DNA of 20,287 bases, taken from Paracoccaceae bacterium. GTDB taxonomy: Bacteria; Pseudomonadota; Alphaproteobacteria; Rhodobacterales; Rhodobacteraceae. The notes below the pieces were generated by a model. The model saw only the letters and a program-made list of their open reading frames with translations. It did not search any database and was not told the DNA's origin. The stretch lies in NCBI GenBank assembly GCA_019090405.1, contig JAHRVZ010000245.1, forward strand, positions 1 to 20,287, in the 5' to 3' direction. The position numbers and the translations under genes are program-made. Positions 1 through 7,372 of this stretch are shown here, one piece after another. Each line of letters starts with the position of its first letter. The first letter of the stretch is position 1.

Positions 1-1
1 C

Positions 2-1075
2 CTATTTTTTGAGCTGATCAAAGGGCCAGATCATCAGGTAATCCCTGATATTGGCGTATAATTTTCCTAGGCCCAGTGGTTCGACCATCAGGAAGATCAC
101 GATCAACGCACCATACGCCGCATTCGGAATATGTGCGAATGTTTCAATACCAAATTCCAGGCCCAATGTATTGGCAAAGGTCGCGAAAATTTGGTTCACA
201 ATACCCGGCATCAACAGGATCAGGGCAGCGCCCATATAGCTGCCGATGATGCTGCCCAATCCGCCGATGATCACCATCGCCAGAACCTGAATGGATACAT
301 TCACAGCAAACTGTTCAGGTGCCGCAAGGAAATAGAACGTTGCCACAAGCAGAGCACCGGTTACGCCCGCGATGAACGACGAGGCGGCAAAGGCGACAAG
401 TTTGTAGTAAAAACTGTTCACTCCCAGAATTGCAGCGGCAAAATCCTTTTCACGTACCGCAACCAACGCGCGACCCAATCCGGTACGCTTAAGGTTAAGC
501 ATGAAGATTGTAACCAGTATGCACCAGCCAAGAGCGACATAATAAAGTCCGGCGTCCGAAGTTATTTCCTGCCCCAGCAAAGCAAATGGAGGGGACTGCA
601 GCGAGGCGTGTGATCCACCGGTAATTGCTGGCGAGTGGGTCAGAACCCAGTCCATGACAAACTGCATCGCCAGGGTGGTCAGTGCCAGATAAAGGCCTTT
701 GACCCGCAGAGCGGTAAAGGCAAACAGGCTGCCGATGACGGATGAAGTCAGCCCACCAATCAGCAGGGCGAACTCCCATGGGATGCCAAACCGCGCGGCG
801 TGTACCGAGGAATAGGCTCCAACAGCCATGACGGCGGCATAACCCAGATGCAACTGCCCGGCCCAACCGGTCACAAGATTCAGGCCCAGCACCGCCGCTG
901 TCCAGATCAACCAGGGCAGGGCATAGCTGTTAAGGTAAAGCGACGGGATCAGAACGGGAGCCGCAAGTGCGATCAACAATAGGAACACCACCGCGTTTCG
1001 GTCGGCAGGCACCTGGAAAATTTTTCTGTCCGAAACATAGCTGTTATGACGGACACCGGAGAGGCGATAGAACAT
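2..1075 (-). CDS. livM: HAAT-family ABC transporter permease LivM
   Basis: Inner-membrane permease of a branched-chain-amino-acid-type (HAAT) ABC importer, forming the translocation pore with LivH. The 357-residue protein is strongly hydrophobic with about eight or more membrane segments. It has the LivM hallmark near residues 67-85 (NLVTGWAGQLHLGYAAVMA) and, late in the protein, the cytoplasmic coupling region around GGLGSIIGSYMGAAL. The start is preceded by AAAGGG at good spacing and lies 2 bp after the livH stop, so the two are cotranslated. The gene is complete, its TAG stop lying at the extreme left edge. HAAT permeases also carry aromatic and fatty-type acids in alphaproteobacteria. The acyl-CoA synthetase inside this operon therefore suggests an organic-acid substrate rather than leucine or valine; that is inference. 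Confidence 0.92.
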   Translation of the reverse strand: MFYRLSGVRHNSYVSDRKIFQVPADRNAVVFLLLIALAAPVLIPSLYLNSYALPWLIWTAAVLGLNLVTGWAGQLHLGYAAVMAVGAYSSVHAARFGIPWEFALLIGGLTSSVIGSLFAFTALRVKGLYLALTTLAMQFVMDWVLTHSPAITGGSHASLQSPPFALLGQEITSDAGLYYVALGWCILVTIFMLNLKRTGLGRALVAVREKDFAAAILGVNSFYYKLVAFAASSFIAGVTGALLVATFYFLAAPEQFAVNVSIQVLAMVIIGGLGSIIGSYMGAALILLMPGIVNQIFATFANTLGLEFGIETFAHIPNAAYGALIVIFLMVEPLGLGKLYANIRDYLMIWPFDQLKK

Positions 1076-1077
1076 TC

Positions 1078-1965
1078 TCAGACCCTTTCGATGTCGTGAC
1101 GGCCAAACAGGCCATGCGGGCGGATCATCACTGTCAGGATCAACACGGCGGCAACGATCAGATCGCGGCTACCTCCTCCGACAATGTCATCCAGATAAAA
1201 CGACCCGACACTTTCCAGAATACCCAGAATAATGCCAGCGACGATGGCTCCGACGATACTGTCCAGCCCGCCAAGAACGGCGACGGTCAGCCCTTTCAGC
1301 AGCAGCAGCGACAGGGATTGTTCGACGCCCTGAATTTCGCCCCAGATCACACCGGTTGCAACAGCCACGATCGAGGCCAGCCCCCAGGAAAGACCCACGC
1401 CGCGTTCGACCGAAATACCGATCGACCAAGACGCCATATAGTCGTCTGAAATCGCTCTGAGGCGGATGCCAAGGCGAGTGCGGAAAAACAAAAGGAACCC
1501 CACGAACAGCGCAAGCGCGACAGCCGCTCCGATAATGTGAATTCGGCTAAGCAGCAAATCGCCCAGGAAGTAGGGATCGTAGCTGACTCCCAGATTGACT
1601 GGTCGGGACGCCCCGCCCCAGATTGCCAGCGTGGTACCGCGCAGGAAGATGTCGATGCCCATAGTCATCATCAGGATCATCACGATAGGTCGACCGGCCA
1701 GACGCCGCAGCGCAACCCTTTCGATACCCATGCCCAGAAAGAACATGATCACAACCGCGAGCGGAATTGCCACCCAAAGCGGCCAGCCCATATTGTCCGA
1801 AAACGCCAGGACTATATAAGCCCCCAACATCGTCAGTGCGCCTTGTGCCAGATTGGGCACAGCCGAAGACTTGTAAATCAGGACCAGCCCGATTGCCACC
1901 AGCGAATAGAGCAACCCGGTTAGGGCCCCGTTCACCGTTAGCTCCGAAAGAAAAATCCAGTCCAT
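1078..1965 (-). CDS. livH: HAAT-family ABC transporter permease LivH
   Basis: Second inner-membrane permease of the same importer. The 295-residue protein starts with the LivH pattern (a helix containing NGALTGLLYSLVAIGLVLIY, then NLAQGALTMLGAY). Near the C-terminus it carries LGGLDSIVGAIVAGIILGI, the coupling-loop region that contacts the ATPase. The ATG follows the TAA stop of the synthetase gene directly, and its ribosome site GGGAGG is embedded in the last codons of that gene, so translation is coupled. Length and motifs are normal for the family. Substrate specificity would come from a periplasmic binding protein, which is not in this window. Confidence 0.92.
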   Translation of the reverse strand: MDWIFLSELTVNGALTGLLYSLVAIGLVLIYKSSAVPNLAQGALTMLGAYIVLAFSDNMGWPLWVAIPLAVVIMFFLGMGIERVALRRLAGRPIVMILMMTMGIDIFLRGTTLAIWGGASRPVNLGVSYDPYFLGDLLLSRIHIIGAAVALALFVGFLLFFRTRLGIRLRAISDDYMASWSIGISVERGVGLSWGLASIVAVATGVIWGEIQGVEQSLSLLLLKGLTVAVLGGLDSIVGAIVAGIILGILESVGSFYLDDIVGGGSRDLIVAAVLILTVMIRPHGLFGRHDIERV

Positions 1966-3870
1966 TTAAACCTCCCTGATAGGCAATGTGCGCTCGACAA
2001 AGCCTGTCTCGCCGGTTTCATAAGTAACTTCAGCCTTTACATGCACTTCGGACGAATTGTCATATAGTGCATCAATGACTTGTGAATAGCGTTCTTCCAC
2101 AACCTTGCGCCGCAGTTTGCGGGTTCGGGTGATCTCGCCGTCGTCCGGGTCGAACTCTTTGGGAAGACTGACAAAACGGTGCATCTTAAGCGCCTCGGGC
2201 AAGACATTGTTCACCCGCTCGTAAGCCTTAGTGAGCAATACCGCGACCTCGTCGCGCTGCGACAGGTCTGCATAAGACGTATAAGGCACGCCATTAACTT
2301 CGGCCCAGTGACCGACCGATTCAAAGTCGATGCAGACCATTGCCGTCAACTGGTCCCTGCCGGCGCCGACCACTGCCGCGTCCTTGATGTAGGGGCTGAA
2401 TTTCAGGCGGTTTTCTACATAATTGGGCACGTAACGTTCGCCGTCTTTGGTATAAACCACTTCGGACAGACGCCCGAGCACCACCATATGATTGTCATCC
2501 TCAAGATAGCCGGCATCACCAGAGCGCAGCCAACCGTCTTCAAGCGCTTCTGCGGTTGCGTCCGGGTTGTTGAAGTAGCCGGCAAACACATTGCCGCTGC
2601 GCAGCAGGATTTCGCCGTCCTCGGCGATCTTTGCCTCGACCCCCGGAAGAGGTTTGCCAACCGTGTGCAATTGCACCTCATCAGCGGCTTGCACGGCGGT
2701 AAAGGCCGAGGTTTCTGTCTGTCCATAAAACTGACGCAGAGCAATACCAAGGCCGCGATAGAACACAAAGGTGTCTTCTCCGATGGCCTCGCCGCCGGTA
2801 AAGGCATTTTTCAACTGAGTCAGACCAAACTGGTCCTTGATCGGGCCAAAAACCATCCATTCACCCAACAACCGGCCCAACCGGTCCAATGGACCAGGGG
2901 GAACGCCTTTGAGCTTGCGTTTTTCCGCCTCAATCGAGCGATCCATGAAGAAATGATAAAGACCTTTCTTTAACGGCGTCGAATTTTCGATCCCGACCTG
3001 AATCAAGGTCAGCATATTGTCCCATGTACGCGGCGCGGCCAGATAGAAAGTCGGAGCGATCTCGCGCATGTCGCGCTGCACCGTTTCCTGACGCTCGGGC
3101 ACGTTTATGGTAAAGCGATAGGAAATTCCTGCACCTATTGAGAGGGCAAAGTCGCCGACCCAGGCCATTGGCAAATAGGCAAGCAATTGTTCACCGGTGT
3201 CGAATGCGCCGCCGGCAAAGGCGTTATCGGCCCCCGAGATGGCATTCTCGTGGCTCAGCACGATGCCCTTGGGCTTGCCGGTTGTGCCCGATGAATGCAT
3301 GAAAACAGCCGGGTCTTTGGGGGTTGCGCCATTGATCAGCCGGTCACGCAAAGACGAATCATCCGCCAGTGCTTTGTGACCCAGTTCAATGAAATCGTCC
3401 CATGATTTCAACCCAAGTGCGGTGTAGTCACCCAAGCCTCGGGAATCGTCATAGACGATCATGGCAGGGCTGCCATCAACCGCTTCGCGCAGATCCATCA
3501 GTTTATCGACCTGCTCCTGATCCTCGGCCATGGCGGCGGTCACATTTGCCTCGCCGACAAAATGTTGCAGCTCGGCCAGTGTTGCACCCGGATAGGCAGG
3601 CATCGCATAGGCGCGCAGCATCGACGTTGCCACCATCGCGATATACAACCGCACGCGATTGTCTCCGAGGATGATCACAGCATCTTCCGGCTTTACACCA
3701 AGCGAGTCGAACCCAGCCGCGCAGGCAATGGCCGTGTCGGCATATTCGCTCCAGGTGATTTCGGTCCAGATGCCGCGATCTTTTTCGCGCAGGGCAATGT
3801 CCTGACCGTACTGTTGCGCATTGCGGGCCAGCAGGCGGGGTAGGGTATCTACGGTGCGATCATGCGTCAT
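1966..3870 (-). CDS. AMP-dependent acyl-CoA synthetase (long-chain type)
   Basis: ATP-dependent ligase that adenylates a carboxylic acid and transfers it to CoA. With the start chosen here it has 634 residues. Visible motifs: the phosphate loop SSGTTGKPKG (about 193-202), the adenine motif YGQTETS (382-388), GWLRSGD (446-452), and TRTRKLRRK near 581-589 holding the candidate catalytic lysine (K585). Size and layout match the large fatty-acyl/FadD-like ligases. An in-frame ATG lies 30 bp further upstream (3900) but lacks a ribosome site. The ATG at 3870 has GGAGC about 6 nt before it, overlaps the livG stop by 11 bp and is preferred. Sitting between livG and livH, it probably activates the imported acid on entry. 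The chemical class of substrate (fatty, aromatic or isoprenoid) cannot be read from sequence. Confidence 0.88.
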   Translation of the reverse strand: MTHDRTVDTLPRLLARNAQQYGQDIALREKDRGIWTEITWSEYADTAIACAAGFDSLGVKPEDAVIILGDNRVRLYIAMVATSMLRAYAMPAYPGATLAELQHFVGEANVTAAMAEDQEQVDKLMDLREAVDGSPAMIVYDDSRGLGDYTALGLKSWDDFIELGHKALADDSSLRDRLINGATPKDPAVFMHSSGTTGKPKGIVLSHENAISGADNAFAGGAFDTGEQLLAYLPMAWVGDFALSIGAGISYRFTINVPERQETVQRDMREIAPTFYLAAPRTWDNMLTLIQVGIENSTPLKKGLYHFFMDRSIEAEKRKLKGVPPGPLDRLGRLLGEWMVFGPIKDQFGLTQLKNAFTGGEAIGEDTFVFYRGLGIALRQFYGQTETSAFTAVQAADEVQLHTVGKPLPGVEAKIAEDGEILLRSGNVFAGYFNNPDATAEALEDGWLRSGDAGYLEDDNHMVVLGRLSEVVYTKDGERYVPNYVENRLKFSPYIKDAAVVGAGRDQLTAMVCIDFESVGHWAEVNGVPYTSYADLSQRDEVAVLLTKAYERVNNVLPEALKMHRFVSLPKEFDPDDGEITRTRKLRRKVVEERYSQVIDALYDNSSEVHVKAEVTYETGETGFVERTLPIREV

Positions 3871-4669
3871 GGCCAGCTCCGATATATGCTTCGACCACAC
3901 GTGGGTCGTTGATAACTTCGCTGGGCACTCCGGTGGCGATCATCTCGCCATAGTTCAGTGCCAGCATTCGGTCACAGATGCCGATAATGACATCCATGTG
4001 GTGTTCGATCAGCAATACGCTGACGCCTCGTTCGGCGCGTGCATCAAGAATAAAGCGCGCCATGTATTCCTTTTCTTCCTGGTTCATCCCGGCCATCGGT
4101 TCGTCCAGGATCAACAGGTGCGGTTCGGCCACCAGGGCACGGGCCAGTTCAACCCGTTTCTTCAGCCCGATCGGGATACCATCCACCAGTTCGTTGCGAA
4201 TGCCCTCCAGTTGCAAAAAGTCGATGATTTCCTCGACCACTTCGCGATTGGCGATCTCTTCGGGGCGCGCCAGCCACCAGTACATCGCAGTGCGAATCAC
4301 ACCAGGGTTCATGTGGACGTGGCGACCCAGAAGGATATTGTCGAGTACGCTCATCCCGTTGAACAAAGCGAGGTTCTGGAAAGTCCGCGCGACACCCAGA
4401 CCGGCCACTTTATGCGGCTTGGTTCCGGTAATATCGTTGCCGTCCAATATGATCTGGCCAGTGTTGGGCGGATAGAACCCGGTGATAGCGTTGGTCAGGG
4501 TTGTCTTGCCGCTCCCATTGGGACCGACAAGGCCGAATATTTCACCCTTGTTGATGGTCATATCAACGCCCGTGACCGCAACGAGTCCGCCAAAGCGTCG
4601 CTCGACATTGCGGCATTCCAGCACCGGCGCACCGGATTGGTTTTTGTCAGTAGTTTGCTCAGCTGACAT
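3860..4669 (-). CDS. livG: HAAT-family ABC transporter ATPase LivG
   Basis: Cytoplasmic ATPase that powers the LivH-LivM importer. In order: Walker A GPNGSGKT (49-56), Q-loop at Q98, Walker B LLILDE (185-190) and the switch histidine in IEHHMD (about 223). The 269 residues fit LivG, and the sequence around GVARTFQNLALF is typical of LivG rather than LivF. The signature segment reads IPIGLKKRVELARAL, departing from the LSxGQ consensus; related HAAT ATPases also vary here. The start has GGAG nine nt upstream. The 3' end overlaps the synthetase gene by 11 bp. LivF is absent from the window and would be expected beyond the left edge. Confidence 0.9.
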   Translation of the reverse strand: MSAEQTTDKNQSGAPVLECRNVERRFGGLVAVTGVDMTINKGEIFGLVGPNGSGKTTLTNAITGFYPPNTGQIILDGNDITGTKPHKVAGLGVARTFQNLALFNGMSVLDNILLGRHVHMNPGVIRTAMYWWLARPEEIANREVVEEIIDFLQLEGIRNELVDGIPIGLKKRVELARALVAEPHLLILDEPMAGMNQEEKEYMARFILDARAERGVSVLLIEHHMDVIIGICDRMLALNYGEMIATGVPSEVINDPRVVEAYIGAGHDA

Positions 4670-4718
4670 TCTGGTTCACTCCGGTAGTCATCAGATTTCC
4701 CCTTTTTAGCACCACATG

Positions 4719-4797
4719 TTACGCGATTTTGATGTTACGCGATCTTGAGATAATGTTAAGCGGTTTCGAAATTAAATTACGCGATCTTAAAGTAGTC
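4719..4797 (-). repeat. Degenerate 21-bp tandem repeat of an SDR gene's last seven codons
   Basis: Read on the minus strand, the final 21 bp of the SDR gene (codons D-Y-F-K-I-A-stop, plus positions 4777-4797) are followed in frame by two more 21-bp units, at 4756-4776 (F-N-F-E-T-A-stop) and 4735-4755 (H-Y-L-K-I-A-stop). A 16-bp partial unit follows at 4719-4734. Units one and three share 16 of 21 bases, including AAGATCGCGTAA exactly. The middle unit is more diverged (11 of 21). The segment ATCGCGTAACAT occurs twice, 16 bp apart. The array fills most of the gap between this gene and livG. Confidence 0.75.
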
Positions 4798-5640
4798 CGG
4801 ACGGCCGGTTGGCCATGGGTCGCCCCACATTTGTTGGCCGCCATCAATTGTCAAAACTTCTCCGGTGACGAATTTCCCCGAAGGGGCCGCCATGTAAGCC
4901 ACGCCTTGGGCAATGTCCCATTCGTCGCCGGATTTGAGCATCGGATTAGAATCTTCAAAGGATTCAGCACCCTCGGGTGGGTAGTTTCCGAATCCCGTGC
5001 TCTCGCAGCAGCCGGGTGCAACACAGTTGACCCGAATTGAATTCGGTGCCCATTCCACGGCGACAGTTTTTGACAGATAGATCACCCCGGCCCGCGCTGC
5101 AGCCGTATGGGCGATTCCGGGCATGCCACGCCAGATGCTGGCGACGATGTTAACGATGTTTCCCGTCTGGCCAGTCTCGACCCATTTGCGTGCCGCGTTT
5201 TGCATCATCCACCACGTACCGTTAAGGTTGGTATCAATGACAGCGTTCCAACCCTTGACTGAAAAATCCAGTGCGGCCTGCGGGAACTGCCCGCCTGCAT
5301 TGTTGACCAGAGTATCAAGACGACCGTATTCCGCGTGGACCGCGTCGATAAAGTCGCTGACTTGCTCAGGGTCGCGGATCGTTAGTTGTTTGGTTAGCAC
5401 CTTGCCGCCAAAGCCGCGCAGAAACTCGGCGGTCTTTTCCAGCTTTTCCACATTGCGACCACAAATCGCAAGATCAGCACCATGGCGTGCGAAAAGGGTG
5501 GCAATTGCCCGACCCAGCCCGCTGCCGGCACCGCTGACAACCACAACCTGACCGCGGAACAAATCGGGTGAAAAGACGGTCGGCTCATCGCGCAGCCGTG
5601 CCTCATCGAATCCGAATACCGGTGCTTGTGTGTCGGTCAT
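4777..5640 (-). CDS. SDR-fold protein, enoyl-CoA-reductase (PECR)-like, without the classical Tyr/Lys
   Basis: Rossmann-fold short-chain dehydrogenase/reductase, 287 residues. The cofactor loop SGAGSGLG (36-43) and the NNAG motif (113-116) are present. The segment that normally holds YxxxK reads HTAAARAG (178-185), placing T179 and R183 at the catalytic tyrosine and lysine positions. From memory, the AARAG pattern followed by LSKTVAVEWA is shared with peroxisomal trans-2-enoyl-CoA reductase and some terpene-degradation SDRs, so an enoyl- or dienoyl-CoA substrate is more likely than a simple alcohol. A GGGGGAG-type ribosome site precedes the ATG. The gene has its own candidate promoter and palindromic operator just upstream, although it continues the minus-strand run. 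Its 3' end is repeated in tandem. Confidence 0.82.
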   Translation of the reverse strand: MTDTQAPVFGFDEARLRDEPTVFSPDLFRGQVVVVSGAGSGLGRAIATLFARHGADLAICGRNVEKLEKTAEFLRGFGGKVLTKQLTIRDPEQVSDFIDAVHAEYGRLDTLVNNAGGQFPQAALDFSVKGWNAVIDTNLNGTWWMMQNAARKWVETGQTGNIVNIVASIWRGMPGIAHTAAARAGVIYLSKTVAVEWAPNSIRVNCVAPGCCESTGFGNYPPEGAESFEDSNPMLKSGDEWDIAQGVAYMAAPSGKFVTGEVLTIDGGQQMWGDPWPTGRPDYFKIA

Positions 5641-5682
5641 TTGGTCTCCCCCCCAAATGCGGATGTTTCACCCGCTTTCAGT

Positions 5683-5711
5683 TTTCTAACACGCGTTAGA
5701 ATACCTGACAA
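5683..5711 (-). promoter_or_regulatory. Candidate promoter with perfect palindromic operator (O1) ahead of the PECR-like SDR
   Basis: On the minus strand, TTGTCA (plus 5706-5711) and TAGAAA (plus 5683-5688) form a plausible -35/-10 pair with a 17-bp spacer. Overlapping the spacer and -10 is TTCTAACACGCGTTAGAA (5684-5701), with two perfect 7-bp arms around a 4-bp centre. It ends 43 bp before the SDR start codon. Near-copies occur ahead of the thiolase and the plus-strand crotonase. The geometry suits a dimeric repressor, for example of the TetR family, blocking polymerase; the regulator is not encoded in the window. Confidence 0.6.
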
Positions 5712-5738
5712 GCCTCGTTTTTAAATGATGCAAATTTC

Positions 5739-6194
5739 TTACTTCATACGCAACATACGCAGTGGTTCGTAGATGATACATTCGTTGCCTTCAGCGTTAA
5801 GAACCCGGTTACGACTGCGTACAAGACCGCGACCTGGTTTCGAAGTTGGCCGCATCTCGATAATTTCGGCCTCGACATGGATCGTGTCGCCGACATGGGT
5901 TGGTCCCTTAACGGAAAAGTCCGCGTGTAGAAAGGCCAAACCTGTCCCTTCCATGGCATAAGTCAGCAGGCCCTCGGCCATGGCATAGACCATCACTCCG
6001 GGAATTACCTGACCCAGTTTTGAGGCGCCATCGCGGGCATGGGTGGTGTCGGTGAACAGGCTTTCGGTCATCCAGGTCAGGTTGCAGAAACCCACCAGAT
6101 CCGATTCGGTAACAGTGCGTGACCGGGTGCGGAAACTTGCCCCTACTTCCAGTTCATTATAAAAGTAACCGGTTGTTCTTATTTCATTTTCCAT
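5739..6194 (-). CDS. MaoC-like hotdog-fold protein, degenerate hydratase motif
   Basis: A 151-residue hotdog-fold protein of the MaoC dehydratase superfamily. The recognisable features are the PGVMVYAMAEGLL helix (65-77) and the strand FSVKGPTHVGDTIHVEAEI (93-111). Family members acting as (R)-specific enoyl-CoA hydratases carry a GDxNPxHxD-type motif with catalytic Asp and His. Here the aligned stretch reads FCNLTWMTESLFTD (36-49), lacking the GD, NP and His elements. It may be a hydratase with relocated residues, a thioesterase-like or binding protein, or an inactive partner. The ribosome site is GGGGAGA, and the ATG lies 11 bp after the acyl-CoA dehydrogenase stop, so it belongs to the same transcript. 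A 98-bp gap with its own operator separates it from the next gene. Confidence 0.8.
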   Translation of the reverse strand: MENEIRTTGYFYNELEVGASFRTRSRTVTESDLVGFCNLTWMTESLFTDTTHARDGASKLGQVIPGVMVYAMAEGLLTYAMEGTGLAFLHADFSVKGPTHVGDTIHVEAEIIEMRPTSKPGRGLVRSRNRVLNAEGNECIIYEPLRMLRMK

Positions 6195-6205
6195 GAGTCT
6201 CTCCC

Positions 6206-7372
6206 CTAGTAAGATTTCGGTAGGCCAAGCGCCTTTTCAGCGATGAATGACATCAGCAATTGTGGTGTGATCGGAACGATGTGGAACAAAAGCGCCTCGC
6301 GGACCAGGCGCTCAACGTGGTATTCCTTGGCATAGCCAAAGCCACCAAAAGTCAGCTGTGCGGTCTGTGTCGCCTCAACTGCGGCCTCGGCGGCGAGCAG
6401 TTTGGCGGTATTGGCCTCGACCCCGCAGGATTCGCCCGAATCATATAGGGCGGCGGCGTGCATTACCATCAGATTGGCCGCCTCGACCCGTGCCCATGCC
6501 TTGGCCAACGGGTGCTGGATGCCCTGATTCTGACCAATTGGGCGGTCAAAAACACGACGTTCTTTTGCGTATTGCGTGGCCCTTTTGATCGCGTTTCGGG
6601 CAATGCCGACGCATTCGGCGGCAATCAGAACGCGCTCCGGGTTCAGCCCATGCAGAATCTGGCGAAAACCGTTGCCTTCCTCGCCGATCAGATCCTCAGC
6701 CGGGATAGGTAGCCCGTCTATGAACATCTCGTTCGAATCAACCGCCTTGCGGCCCATCTTGTCTATTTCGCGTATGTCCACAAAGGTCCGGTCCAGGTCT
6801 GTATAAAACAGCGACAGCCCCTCGGTTGGCTTTTTCACGTCCTCTATTGGCGTTGTGCGGGCCAGCAGCAGCATCTTGTCGGCCACTTGGGCGGTGGATA
6901 TCCACACTTTTTGACCGTGAACTATGTAACGATCTCCCTGCCGTACCGCGCGGGTCTTGAGCTTTGTAGTGTCCAGCCCGGTCGTCGGTTCGGTCACACC
7001 AAAACAGGGTTTCTCGCGGCCTTTGATCAGCGGCGTCAACATGCGCTTTTTCTGGTCATCGGTGCCGTAAACCACAACCGGAGTCAGACCGAAAATATTA
7101 AGATGGATGGCCGAAGCCCCACTGGCACCCGCCCCAGATTCGGCGATTGCCTGCATCATTATTGCGGCCTCGGTGATACCCAGACCGGCGCCTCCGAATT
7201 CTTCGGGCATAGCGATACCCAGCCAGCCGCCATCAGACAGCGCCTTGTGCAATTCGTGAGGAAAGCCGCCTTTGCGGTCTTTCTCCAGCCAGTATTCATC
7301 ATCAAATTCGGCGCAGATGCGTAGGATCGTGTCGCGTATTTCCTGCTGTTCTTCGGAGTATCTGAACGTCAT
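6206..7372 (-). CDS. Acyl-CoA dehydrogenase (catalytic Glu in the NPER position)
   Basis: FAD-dependent alpha,beta-dehydrogenation of an acyl-CoA thioester, 388 residues with the usual ACAD layout: N-terminal helical domain, beta domain with FGVTEPTTGLDTTK (124-137), and C-terminal helical domain. The C-terminus lacks the YEGT glutamate of short- and medium-chain enzymes. The likely base is E246 in LNPERVL, the position used by isovaleryl-CoA and long-chain acyl-CoA dehydrogenases. The C-terminus (VPITPQLLMSFIAEKALGL) marks a distinct subfamily of these enzymes. The ATG overlaps the CoA-transferase stop as ATGA. It would create the double bond of the beta-oxidation round encoded here. Chain length is not deducible. 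Confidence 0.9.
   Translation of the reverse strand: MTFRYSEEQQEIRDTILRICAEFDDEYWLEKDRKGGFPHELHKALSDGGWLGIAMPEEFGGAGLGITEAAIMMQAIAESGAGASGASAIHLNIFGLTPVVVYGTDDQKKRMLTPLIKGREKPCFGVTEPTTGLDTTKLKTRAVRQGDRYIVHGQKVWISTAQVADKMLLLARTTPIEDVKKPTEGLSLFYTDLDRTFVDIREIDKMGRKAVDSNEMFIDGLPIPAEDLIGEEGNGFRQILHGLNPERVLIAAECVGIARNAIKRATQYAKERRVFDRPIGQNQGIQHPLAKAWARVEAANLMVMHAAALYDSGESCGVEANTAKLLAAEAAVEATQTAQLTFGGFGYAKEYHVERLVREALLFHIVPITPQLLMSFIAEKALGLPKSY

Noticed and set aside
2179..2973. Plus-strand open frame of 264 codons opposite the acyl-CoA synthetase
   Set aside because: Antisense shadow of a gene with clear AMP-binding motifs; no ribosome site or domain.
3821..4666. Long plus-strand open frame (281 codons) opposite livG
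   Set aside because: It lies antisense to a clear ABC ATPase, has no recognisable domain, and its composition (many His, Gln and Arg) is typical of a mirror frame.
5651..5654. Seven-C homopolymer before the SDR start as a phase-variation tract
   Set aside because: It forms the complement of the G-rich ribosome site, is short, and lies outside the coding frame.
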